Source: Psoroptes ovis (Eukaryota > Arthropoda > Arachnida > Sarcoptiformes > Psoroptidae). Taken from it: a DNA stretch of 64,000 nucleotides. This document shows positions 26,007 through 37,180 of the stretch, in pieces. How positions within the stretch are numbered: the stretch's first letter is position 1; the number at the start of each line of letters is the position of its first letter. Both the position numbers and the translations under genes were made by a program. The DNA is taken from positions 4,463,501-4,527,500 of the forward strand of contig PQWQ01000003.1 of NCBI GenBank assembly GCA_002943765.1, given 5' to 3'. The notes under the pieces were generated by a model, which was not told where the DNA came from, did no database searches, and was given only the letters and a program-made list of their open reading frames with translations.

Positions 26007-27768
26007 TGAAAACAATTAAATTATTTGATTTTATTTTCATTTTCCCATCCACATACACATATTAAAGTGCAAAAATGACGGTTAGTTTCATTTATTTATT
26101 TATTTATTTGTGTGTTGTTTGTATATGTGTTATGACAGACATGCATTTATCCTGCATTTGAAATGCTGTATTTTGAATGAATTCACTTGTGTGAATTAAT
26201 TTTTTCAATTTTCAAAATTTTAATTATGATTTGTACTCGCTCAGAAAGAAAATGTCGATCATATTTTCAAAATTTGAATACAAATTGATAAATATTTATT
26301 TATTTGTTTACGAATGATTGAAAATGGCCATCAGCTATTTGAATCATATAAACATTCGATTAATGAAATCACAAAATAATCGAACAAAATACACGTGGAA
26401 CTTTCGAAGTACACATTGATAATAATAATCGATGATAATACAAAGAGATTATTATTCAAAATGATCAAAATATCCCAAGAAAAACAAAGCAAAACAACAC
26501 AGCATTCATTCAATAATTAAGCATTTGTTTTGTACACACACATTTGATGGCCATGATATATCGATCGATGAATATATTGAACATCTTATCTGCTTGTTGT
26601 TATTTCGTTCATTCATTTTGATTATTTAAAATTTAAGATGAAAATCTTTAAATCTTCAACAGCCAAAAGTATTCAAGAAAATTTTCAAGAATTAATTAGA
26701 TTTAATAATGATTAAACATTTGTTGCTTTGATTCGTTCGTTGTTTTTTTTACGTCATTCAATCAATTCAATGATGAAGAAGATGAAGACTATAGATTGAT
26801 GCTGTGTCATGTTATTTATGCTTCGGTTCAATAATGGCTGTGTATTTCGATCTGTTTGATATGACAATGTGGTCAAATTGCCTTGATTCGTGCTGATTGA
26901 AAAAATACACACAAATAATCATAATTATTGTAATTTTTCAAAGATTAAAATCGATCCGTGAACACACTCAAGAAAATAATGAAAAATTCCCAGTAATTAT
27001 TTTTGATTTTAAATTTGTTTTTTCAAAATTTACTTATCCAAATCAATAATCTTTGAGTATTTGTAATTCAAATCGACATCTTAAAAAGCTATTCGTGTGA
27101 GTATACATACAATGATGATTCGAATATAAATTGTATCAAAAACGATTCGTTCATTTAATCAGTCTTGGATTGATTGAATTGAATATTTATTCAAAATTTT
27201 TCCGCTATCAGTGATTGAATATCGTTTGTTGAATGATAATTTTTCACGATGATGATGATACAATGTATGTATGGAAAGATATTTGGAAATTCCAGACAGG
27301 GCTATAGTTATATGAATCGTTGTTGAATAACATAGCTTTGTATTAGAAGAAAATTTTCAGAAAATTATTAAAAACATTTATTGTCACTGTACCAGGTGCT
27401 TTTCAAAAAATATTATAATTATACAATTTCGATTGATAATTTTCAAAGGTGAAAAAATCAAAATAAATTTCAAATTTCAATTTATCGAAAATTAGTCAAA
27501 GTGGTATCGACATATCGGTGACATATTGTTGTACACACACGATAACCGATAACGAATGCTCTCATAGTGATTACTATTTTTTAAATGAGCCTAGAACCTT
27601 AAACAATTTTAAAATTTTTGAAAATTTTGAATTTTTTCTCATAAATGATTTGCCAATCGCAAAATATTTGAGAAAAAAACGATTATATCTCTATGTGTTC
27701 AAGTTATGATAATGATAATCGATCAATTCGCAGCCATTTTTCTATTCCAAAGATAATTTGGAATGAAA

Positions 27769-27855
27769 ATATTAGGTTGTCCGAAAAGTTCTGGCCGATT
27801 TTTATGAACAATTCTATTGTGATTAAGCCGAATGAACTTTTCGGACAAACTAATA
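27769..27855 (+). mobile_element. Inverted-repeat element, class B (copy 12)
   Basis: TATTAGGTTGTCCGAAAAG..CTTTTCGGACAAACTAATA; core GTGATTAAGCCGAATGAAC intact. Confidence 0.92.
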
Positions 27856-28087
27856 TTTATTTTTACAATAATCAAAAAAAAAAAAAAAAAAATGATTGGT
27901 AATTGGTAGCATCCAAATTTAGATCATTTCAACCTAAGAAAAAAATTTTTTCCGAACGAAATTAACCCTTTTTTTTGGTAAAACGATTTGTAGTAATACA
28001 AATTTTTTTCTTATGTAAATTCCATATATTATTGGAGTATTATCACTTGGAATGTGTGTACAAGCAGGTACACAGGTAGAAATATAT

Positions 28088-28175
28088 ATTTAGGCTGTCC
28101 GAAAAGTTTTTGCCGATTTTCATTAGGCAACTCTATTGTGATTAAGCGGAATGAACTTATCGGACAACCTGAAAT
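28088..28175 (+). mobile_element. Inverted-repeat element, class B (copy 13)
   Basis: ATTTAGGCTGTCCGAAAAG..CTTATCGGACAACCTGAAA; GGCAACTCTATTGTGATTAA in the core. Confidence 0.9.
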
Positions 28176-28469
28176 ACATATTTTTCTAATTGATTTTTGT
28201 GAAATTTTTTTTTTCTTTGTGAAAATATTTTTAGCCCATCATGGGCGGCAAATATTATTATTTGAATTATTATTATTTCTGCATATCTTTGTATTACAAA
28301 TATTTGTGTCTTTGAATACATTTCATAGATTTCATACATTTAGCTTGAGCATTTTTCCAATTGTATGCTGCCTGCCTCGATCAAGGACGATCAAGTTTCA
28401 TTAAGTCGATTAATATGAATTGAGTGATTGATTGATTGATTAATCGATTAATTCAAGTCTAATTCACTA

Positions 28470-28557
28470 GTATTGGATTGTCCCATTAGTTTTTGCCGTT
28501 TTTTTAAATTTTTTTTCATTCAAAAAAAATGGCAAGAACTTATGGGACAATCCTATA
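28470..28557. mobile_element. Inverted-repeat element, class C (copy 14)
   Basis: ATTGGATTGTCCCATTAG..CTTATGGGACAATCCTATA around an A/T-only centre. Confidence 0.88.
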
Positions 28558-30979
28558 TTAAGCTGATTTTCAATTTTGAAAAATCCATTTACAAATTTAG
28601 AATTTAAGTTTTGACCAATCATCAAAATTCCTCAAAAATATTTTTCCCCATAAAATTGATTAATATTCAATAATTTTTGGACAATCATCGGATTAATACA
28701 TCGATAGACACAATCATATATTTATTGGAATTTTTCTCTTTTTTTTTATTTCAAAAATCAATTGATTTCAAGATCAATGATTATTTGCCATTTGAATTCA
28801 TTTGTTATTTGGATCCATTTTCGAATTGAATTAAATTAATTCTCTCTTCTTGTCGTTGATTGATTCAAAATTTTACATTTTAAGTTTGATTTGATTTGAT
28901 TTCAATGTCATTTTCGTTTGTATTACAAACAAATAATCAAATACAATCAATGACAAATGGGAATATTTGATTCGTTTTGAAAATCGCTTTGAATTTGCTT
29001 AAGATTATCATCATCATCCGTATAATTATCTGCAAAATCCCTTGAGATCAAAGCAAAAATTCAAAGCAAGAAAAACCTTGCATCCCTTGCATATATAGAT
29101 ATTGGATAGATTCGAAGAAAATTCAAAAAAAAAAAAAAATTCAATTTTTAAAACGTCTTATTTATAACTTGGACACTATCTTTGACTTTAAAAATTGTTG
29201 AAACAAAAATCAATAATATCAATATATATTAATACGAATGTTTGAAAATTTTAAATTGGATCAATGTTATTATGATAATAATAATAATAATTATCAGAAT
29301 AACAATAATTTGAATAATTGCAGCATTTAATCCTTGATTATTTTTAACATTGCTTTGAATTTTTGATTGATTTTGTTTATTTTTCTTTAAAATTATAATT
29401 AATCCAAAAGTCAATTAATTTTTCCATGTTGTTGTCGTTTATTTATTTATCCATTGGTGATAACAATTGATTTGTCATTTAAGAAAATCGTTTTAAGAAA
29501 TTTTTTTTTCTTCAAAATTGTCTAAGCCTTAGACTCTAAGGAAATCAAAAAAAAAGGCCTCGGAAAAGTGTACCGTTTAGACAATTTTAAGTACAATTCA
29601 GTCAAATAAATTTGGGTTAAACTTTGTTGAATAAACGATTTGAATTCAAATTTAAATTTAAAATTCAAAATTCAAATCATTCCAAACACAAAACAAAAAG
29701 GTAAAACTCATTATAATAATACTCGAAGTGATAATAGCAAAGTCGAATGCATCGAGATCAAAGGTATTTTGTTGAATTTTGTAAAAAAAAAAATTTCATT
29801 CGAAAGTAATGTGGATGCAGAAACGATAATAATGATCTCTGCCATTATTATCATTATAAACATTTCGATTTCTTTTGGATTATCGAAATTGACAATAAAT
29901 AAATGTATCAAAATATTCATACTAAGATTAAGATACTTTCATTGATCGAGTACCTTGGAATGATTCCTTGTGAAAACCCTAATCATCAACCCTTTTCCTG
30001 ATTCATAATGTAAAATATAGAATCAACGTATCAATACGTTCAAAGCAATATCTGGTGCAACCATTATCAATGATGATAATTTGATACACATGAACACATT
30101 GAAAATGATGTTGGAATGAATGTTGATTTATTTATTGTTATATGAATTGAATATTGACCAAACTATAGCCTTATCAAACAAATGAACCGGTTAGTATTAT
30201 TTAAATTTGAAAATCCTCATTCAAATTTATTATTTTATTTCTATTTTTTTTTATTATTATTTAAATTGCTGATGATGATCTAGATTATTATTATTCACCA
30301 TGATTTCCATACCTTTTCAAAAGCTTGATTGAAAGGCATCCAAAAATCGGCAAAGAACAACATAAAAATCTTAAAATAACTCTGAGAATCACTTATAAAC
30401 CAGCAACACATTGCCCAAAGAAGGTGAAAGCATCGTTGTTATATGGGTATTGAGATCATGAATACAAATAAAACATTGAATTTGTACTTGTTAAATTACT
30501 TGTCAAATGCCAAATGTCAAAATTGTCATTAATAAAAATTATCGATCAATCGAAGAAAATAAAAAGAAAGTGACAAGTGACAAGTTGGAGCATATTTCAC
30601 TGGTGAAATAATGATTATTTCAAAAATAAACTACCGGAATGTTTAGCAGTAAAAACGAACAATGACCTTTGAAAATTTCTTGATTTACAAAGCGAAAATA
30701 ATCTCAGGTAGGTTGAACATGATTCAATTTGATTATCCTCTGATCAAATATATAAATCAAACCAATACATCTGGTCATACTTAAGCATTTGACCAGAGCA
30801 CAGAGAGAAAATATCTGATCGATCAATTTGAATTATTCAAAAAGATATTCACAAAAAAACCATAATTTAGGTCATAACAACACACAGTGAAGAAGAAGAA
30901 GAAATTTTATTTTTTTCAAAAATAAAATATTTGAAACACTTATTTTATTTCATTTTATTTTATTTTTACACAGGTTTAT

Positions 30980-30982
<3 letters not shown>

Positions 30983-31012
<30 letters not shown>
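30983..31012. repeat. (TG)15 microsatellite
   Basis: A pure TG tract preceded by ACAGGTTTATACCTGT, itself a short palindrome. Confidence 0.95.
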
Positions 31013-31015
<3 letters not shown>

Positions 31016-31137
31016 AGAAGACACACATGAAATTCATGAGAAATAAATAAAATAAAGTAAACACATTAACATGTGTCCATGTGTGTATATATGCAACAAA
31101 TGTGTAAATCATGTTTTGTGTTCATATTTTTTAAAAT

Positions 31138-31222
31138 ATTAGGTTGTCCGAAAAGTTTTTGCCGATTATATCGTTGGAAAATCATTGAAAAATCGACAAG
31201 AACTTTTCGGACAGCCTAATAT
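31138..31222 (+). mobile_element. Inverted-repeat element, class A (copy 15)
   Basis: TATTAGGTTGTCCGAAAAG..CTTTTCGGACAGCCTAATA. One of the best-preserved copies; its core matches copy 5 (GTTGGAAAATCATTGAAAAA). Confidence 0.94.
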
Positions 31223-32449
31223 TATTTGAAATTATTTGTTAAAGGTATTCCGAATGACCAAAATTATTCAAATAATTTCAATTTTTGGTGAAATGGTAAA
31301 TCGATAATGATGTTACAAATTTCGAAATTCAATTCAATCATCTCCAATATGAATTCTATTACAATCAAATCAATCAATTGAATGATTGAATATAAATTTT
31401 TAAAAAAAAGAAATTTTCAAAAAAAAACCAGAAGCAACAGGTTATATTCCTTCAAGTGAATTCCAAAGAAATTCAAAAATTACAAACATAAATGTATCGA
31501 GACTATTGTTGTCGTAAATGTGTATTGATTGAAAAAAAAACAAGATTTGAACTTGATGATTTTTCGAAAGCACTGATGATTTCAAATATTTGAAAATTAT
31601 TAATTTCGATACAGTCAAATATGCATGTATTTTAAAGATAATTTTATTCTATGATTATAGTTATTTATCCACTGTTTGGCCCCTGCGGACAAATGTGCTC
31701 GGGTACATTCATTCATTTATAATGATCATAATAATTATTATTTTGAATATCCGGTAATTATTGATGATTATTTAACACCAACACCACCATAAAAAACAGG
31801 CTAAAGATGCTTAAGGCTATAGATTGATTTTATTTTTGAAAATAATTTATTTTCAATTGAAAATAATTGAAACAAATAAATAAATGATAGAAAGAATTAT
31901 AATTTTATATCCGCCGGATATAAAATTGTAAATCATTAATTATAATTATTACTTTCAATTAAGAAGATTATTATACGAAATCAAAGATTATAGATTTAAT
32001 CCTTCAACTATAATCTTAAAAAGAGAAACAAGACTTTTAAGACTTTTGTCTTGAAATTATTTTAAAATTATTCAACCATCTCAAATTATTCGATACCCTA
32101 TCGATTAACTGGTGTGGATTAAATGAAAAGAAAGAGAAAATTTTCACCTGGTCAACCAGAAATTTCACCCGGTCTATAAGTGTTTATTACCTGTTCGTAT
32201 ACGAATTCACCTGTGCGTACATTTACATTTACCTCTCCTGGTCGACGAGAGACGAATTTCATTTCTTGTTGAACGAAAATGTTTATTGACTTACTGACTT
32301 ACTTTCTCTTATCTCTCTCTCTCCACATATGGTCCGAAAAAAAAATCACATTCATTTTTCATTTGTAACAAACAACAAGACAAACATCTGCTTGTAAGCA
32401 TTGTAAAATAAGATTTTTCCATCAATCTTAATCATGTTTTCAAAAAATA

Positions 32450-32534
32450 TAATTTGGTTGTCCGAAAAGTTTTTGCCGATTTTTTCATAATTCTCTACGA
32501 TATAATCGGCAAAAACTTTCCGGACAACCTGATA
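32450..32534 (-). mobile_element. Inverted-repeat element, class A (copy 16)
   Basis: ATTTGGTTGTCCGAAAAG..CTTTCCGGACAACCTGATA; inner arms GCCGATT / AATCGGC intact. Confidence 0.9.
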
Positions 32535-32799
32535 TATTTCAAGAAAAAAATGATCAATTTTAGTGCACAGTGAGAAAATATTAGAGAGAAAGCAGTCAGC
32601 AAATAAGCTAAGCAAGCTAAGATATTTATCAAAAATTGAAAATTTAAAAGTAATAGAGTAATACATACACCGCATGAACAGCTGAAACATGAATTATTTT
32701 AAAAAATATAAGATATAAACATACAGATAAGAAACAATACAACATGTTAAGATGTGTCCATGTTTCAAGAAAATAAAAATTTATACTGAAAGGTGCATA

Positions 32800-32825
32800 G
32801 CAGCAGCAGCAGCAGCAGCAGCAGC
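32800..32825. repeat. (AGC)n microsatellite
   Basis: About eight AGC units in otherwise non-coding DNA; the open frames over it show no other support. Confidence 0.9.
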
Positions 32826-33039
32826 TCTTCTCAAAACTCCCCAAACAACACCCTTACCTTTTCCCCAATCGTTTGAAGAAATGATCGAAATGATAAACAT
32901 CAATCATCATCATCATCATACGCCCCACAGTGTTTGATATAAATAAATTTTTATTTCATTTTTCTCAAAAAAAAAAAATCTTAAAGAAAGAAAATTTCTC
33001 TTTCATTGATTTCTTACATTTTTCTCCTCATATATATTT

Positions 33040-33131
33040 AGACTAGACTGTCCGAAAAGTTCATTCGGCTTAATCACAATAGAGTTACTCATTGAAAAAT
33101 CGGCCAAAACTTTTCGGACAACCCGAATATA
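33040..33131 (-). mobile_element. Inverted-repeat element, class B (copy 17)
   Basis: AGACTGTCCGAAAAGTTC..CTTTTCGGACAACCCGAATA; core GGCTTAATCACAATAGAGTT. Confidence 0.88.
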
Positions 33132-35701
33132 TTTTCAATGGACAATTTTTTTATTTTCTTAATTTTTCTAATGGAAAAATATAACTGAGTTTGGAAAAAA
33201 AAAATGAGAAATTACAGGTGGAAAAATGAATTAATGAATTTTTCACTCGCATATTCATTCATTCACCTGTATTATTCACCTGTATATACTACTAACTAAG
33301 AAGTAAAAAACGCCACATAATAAACACATTCATATGTTTTTACATTCATTTATTTTGTTTAATTTCTCATTTTTTTCTTATTTATTTTCTTAAGTGAATC
33401 AGAGATTAAATATCAAAAATCAAATGAAGAAAAATAAAATTTAAAAACATCTTATGCATATTTGGCTTTAGATAATTCAAAACATCTTTAAGAAAATCCA
33501 ATAATAATAATAATAAAATAAATCGAGCATCTTGTAATCAAAAAATTCATTTCATTTCATTTCATATTTGCTTTGCATCAAACATCAAAAGAACGAAATT
33601 TTGATTCGTAGCAATTCAATCAATTTGATTCGTCATAGCCGTTCAATTCAATCACAATTCATTCAGTGTATTTTAAGCATCATTCATTCATTCACTCATT
33701 GATTCATTTGCCATCATCCGTCCGTTTTTTTTTGCCGAATTCAGTTTCAATTCGTTTTTCATAACTTTGCAAATCAAAACGGATCTCATCATCTGTTTCT
33801 AAATAATAATTTTTTTCGGTGCGTTAATTTCTTAACCCTTTATTCACCATAAAAATATTCATATTTTTGTGTGTTTTTTTTCGTGTGCCTTGTTGTTGTT
33901 TGAGTTTGATTTATTTGAATGATTTGATTGATCAATGAATTAATCAAATTGATTTAAATATTTTTATAATTGTTTTCACAACGTGTCTAATCTTGTCTAT
34001 TTTTTCTACCCTTTTAATTATCGATCATTTATGTCAAATTGCATCAACCAATTGATCAACAATCGATTCTATCAAATCAAATTAATTAATCGTAAATTCA
34101 ATCAAATTAATTAATTTTATTTTTGGGTAAGTTTCAATCATTCATTTATTTAAATTTTTCGAATAATATAGCACACAGGTCATAGATGAATGTGTGTGTG
34201 TGTGCGATATATATGTGAGTTTTATGTCCACTGTGTTACATTTGAAAATTGCCATATGAAATTACACTGTCGAATGATTTTCAAATTTTTGAAAAATCGA
34301 AATTATACATAACTGACCCTTTTATTTTACTAAATTTCATATATTTAAAGCTTTGACATAATGAAATTTTAAGGATCGTTAGTTTTAGTTTTTTGCTTTG
34401 TTGAATAAATCAAAAATTCACATAATGAATCATTTCGCATGTCAAATGTGTCTCAAATCAAATTATCTAAATCAAAAAATTGTGAACATTTTTTATGGTT
34501 CTTAGACCCAAACATTTTATTTATATGATTGTCTGTTGTTGTCGATGATCAGTAGACCAAAGTGATATATCTGATTTCGATAAAGAATCCCGGAATTTTT
34601 CTAAGGGACATTTTAAAGCCAATTCGTTTTGGCCAATTCATTTGGCCAATAAATAAACTCACTCAAATGACTGGAACAAAATAAGTTCCCAGTCATTTTT
34701 CTTTTATTTGTCTTTTCTTTTCGGCTTAAAAGGATTAATTTTCAATTTTGACCTATTATTATTATTATTATTCATTATTCATTATTATATGATACATTTA
34801 TTGTTATTATTTGAACTTTTATTTTTATTTTTTTCTGCTTAAAAGATTCATTAATTCAATGATGTTTTCTTGGCCAAATTTATGTCAGATGTTTTCATAT
34901 TATGATGATGAACAAAAAAAATACAAGGACAAAATGTCCATTGATTGATTGACCAATATATACAAATATGCATCGACGATTTACGATTTGAATTTTTCGT
35001 TCGTTTTTCATTTTGTTCAAAGGGAAATCTCATTCAAAAATATTCAAAATAAGCATTTCTTCAATTGTCAATTTGTATTGTTCTACGATGAACGAATTTC
35101 CATTAGATTTTCAATTTAAATTTAAAAAAAAAATGAATGAAAATTGAAATCTCACTTCATTTCTTTGAGGGATTTTTGAACAATGGGCCAACAATTCGAA
35201 ATCGTATCATGATCATCATCATCATCATCATCGGATATATTATTGAATAGGCCAATCGAATTCAATCATTCATTTAAAAAATTAATCATTTCAAATGTTG
35301 GTCAAGCAAAATGATGATGATGATCATCATCATTTTCAATTGATTTTCAATTAATCATTAATCAATCCATCCATCTTGAAACATTAATCGTGGCTCTGAT
35401 TGGCCACAAATTTTGAATTAATAATCTGATATTTGACATTTGATCAGTGAAATATTGATCAGCATTTATTATTGATCGAACAATTTTTCCCCATGTATTT
35501 TCTATGACAAAAGTGCAACTAATGATATTATCGCTGATAATATATGAACTTTGTGTCATATACGACAAATCTCTTGTTGTTTCTTTTACACACACATCCA
35601 CATATCACTTGTCATTTCTAGTTTGTCGAAAATGAAATTATTTTGAATTGTTGTTTACCTAAGTAATCAATTACGCATGGATTTTTTCCATATTTCAAAA
35701 G

Positions 35702-35787
35702 ATATTAGGTTGTCTGGAAAGTTTTTGCCGATTATATCGTAGAAAATCATTGGAAAATCGGCAAAAACTTTCTGGACAACCTAATAT
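35702..35787 (+). mobile_element. Inverted-repeat element, class A (copy 18)
   Basis: ATATTAGGTTGTCTGGAAAG..CTTTCTGGACAACCTAATAT. The arms share the same two changes from consensus, so the hairpin is essentially perfect. Confidence 0.94.
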
Positions 35788-36235
35788 AATAATAATCTTA
35801 ATATGAACGTATTCACTTTGATCTCTTATGTCTCTCTTTTTCTTCGAGATTTTCCAATATTTACCATGATAATCGAATGAACACATATGATCTCGAAACC
35901 GGAGCCACGTTGACAAATAATGAACAATTTTCACTCATTTTCACTTTTCATATTTTTAAGAAAACTATAACCTGTACAAATGCCTCTTGGAAATGGATTT
36001 ATTTATTTCTTCGAGGCAAAAATCTTAAACAAATGAATTCAATTTTTTACAATTTCTCACAAAAGCATCAAATGCTGAGAGATAAATGAATGAATCAAGC
36101 CAAAATAGTAGATGGTCAACAACAGGGCCATAAGCTATTCAAACGTTGATCATTCCAAAAGAAATTGAAAAAAATTAATTTATCCAAAATCTATGCATGC
36201 ATATATTGAAATGATCTATCCTAGTGGTGGTGATT

Positions 36236-36266
36236 CGTGAGTATCATTTCGATTATGATACTCACG
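36236..36266. repeat. 11 bp-stem hairpin
   Basis: CGTGAGTATCA and TGATACTCACG separated by TTTCGATTA. Wider flanks GTGGTGGTG and CCACCACCAC can also pair. Confidence 0.7.
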
Positions 36267-36486
36267 ATCATACGAAATGAAATTGACTAACCACCACCAC
36301 CGCCACCGATGATGATCATCATAATCATCATGATGCTGATCATCGTTCGAAGAAAACTAATGAAATGGTACCACATTTTGCCTTAATCATGATTTTTTTG
36401 AAATTTTAATGGTTTACACACTCAGACACACACACAAACACAGAGGATATTTTTGGGGTTACCACAAGTTACCACAAAATTGAAAA

Positions 36487-36577
36487 TATTTTAGGCTGTC
36501 CGAAAAGTTTATTCGGCTTTTTCGATAGAGTTGTACATGGAAATTGGCTAAAACTTTTTGGACAACCTGAATATATT
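36487..36577 (-). mobile_element. Inverted-repeat element, class B (copy 19)
   Basis: TTTAGGCTGTCCGAAAAG..CTTTTTGGACAACCTGAATA; core diverged (CGGCTTTTTCGATAGAGTTG). Confidence 0.85.
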
Positions 36578-37180
36578 ACTTGAAAACTATTTGAAAATTT
36601 CCATTTTCTCTCTGTGTGTTCATTTTGCAAAGCATCCAAAAATAATGATTGAAATAAATTGAAAATTATTTCAGTTATTTCAATTATTTCTTTGAAAAAA
36701 TACAAATATAAATAAATAAATGAATGAATACCGATGAATAAACGAATCAATGAATGATGATGACAATGTGATGATCATTCATTCATCGTTCATTCATTCA
36801 TTGATGAATGCTTGAATCATTGAATCGTGATGATCGTATTTACAAATTCACAAAAATTGAAATTTTCCATTGAAATCATCAATGTTTACTTTGTCCATTT
36901 TGGTTGGATGATTGACATCAATCATCATAATGCGAAATGTGAATCTTATAGTCTTTGAATAATTATTTTCTTAAGATTTTTGGCCAATTTTTCAATTTTT
37001 TCAAATTTTCAAATCTTTAATCTTTCATTTTTTCCCATTCAAATTTCTTCAGATAATATTTTTGGCTGGCCCCAAATCAACATTTGCCGATTTCAAATAT
37101 ATTCGGAACCAGTTTTGACCCCGATATTCCATTGAATAAATACTAATTCAAATAAATATTCACAAATCAATAACTCAAAA

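Larger units (their letters stand above)
20661..37180. other. 16.5 kb gene-poor region
   Basis: No frame here shows a conserved domain, and the short open frames are A/T-run artefacts or run through repeats. It holds ten class A/B/C elements, two copies of the second palindromic family, a 56 bp hairpin (20818-20873), (TG)n at 30983-31012, (CAG)n at 32800-32825 and three copies of AAGGCTATAG. A good splice donor (GGGTAAGT, 34126-34132) could end an untranslated first exon, but I cannot assign it. Confidence 0.5.

Noticed and set aside
26073..26082. ATG-ACG followed by GTTAGT, resembling a fifth short start exon of the secreted family
   Set aside because: No downstream exon with a signal peptide in phase was found, and the donor is weaker than in the other members.
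34100..34132. Good splice donor GGGTAAGT after a possible untranslated exon
   Set aside because: No promoter or matching acceptor could be assigned; left unannotated as an exon.
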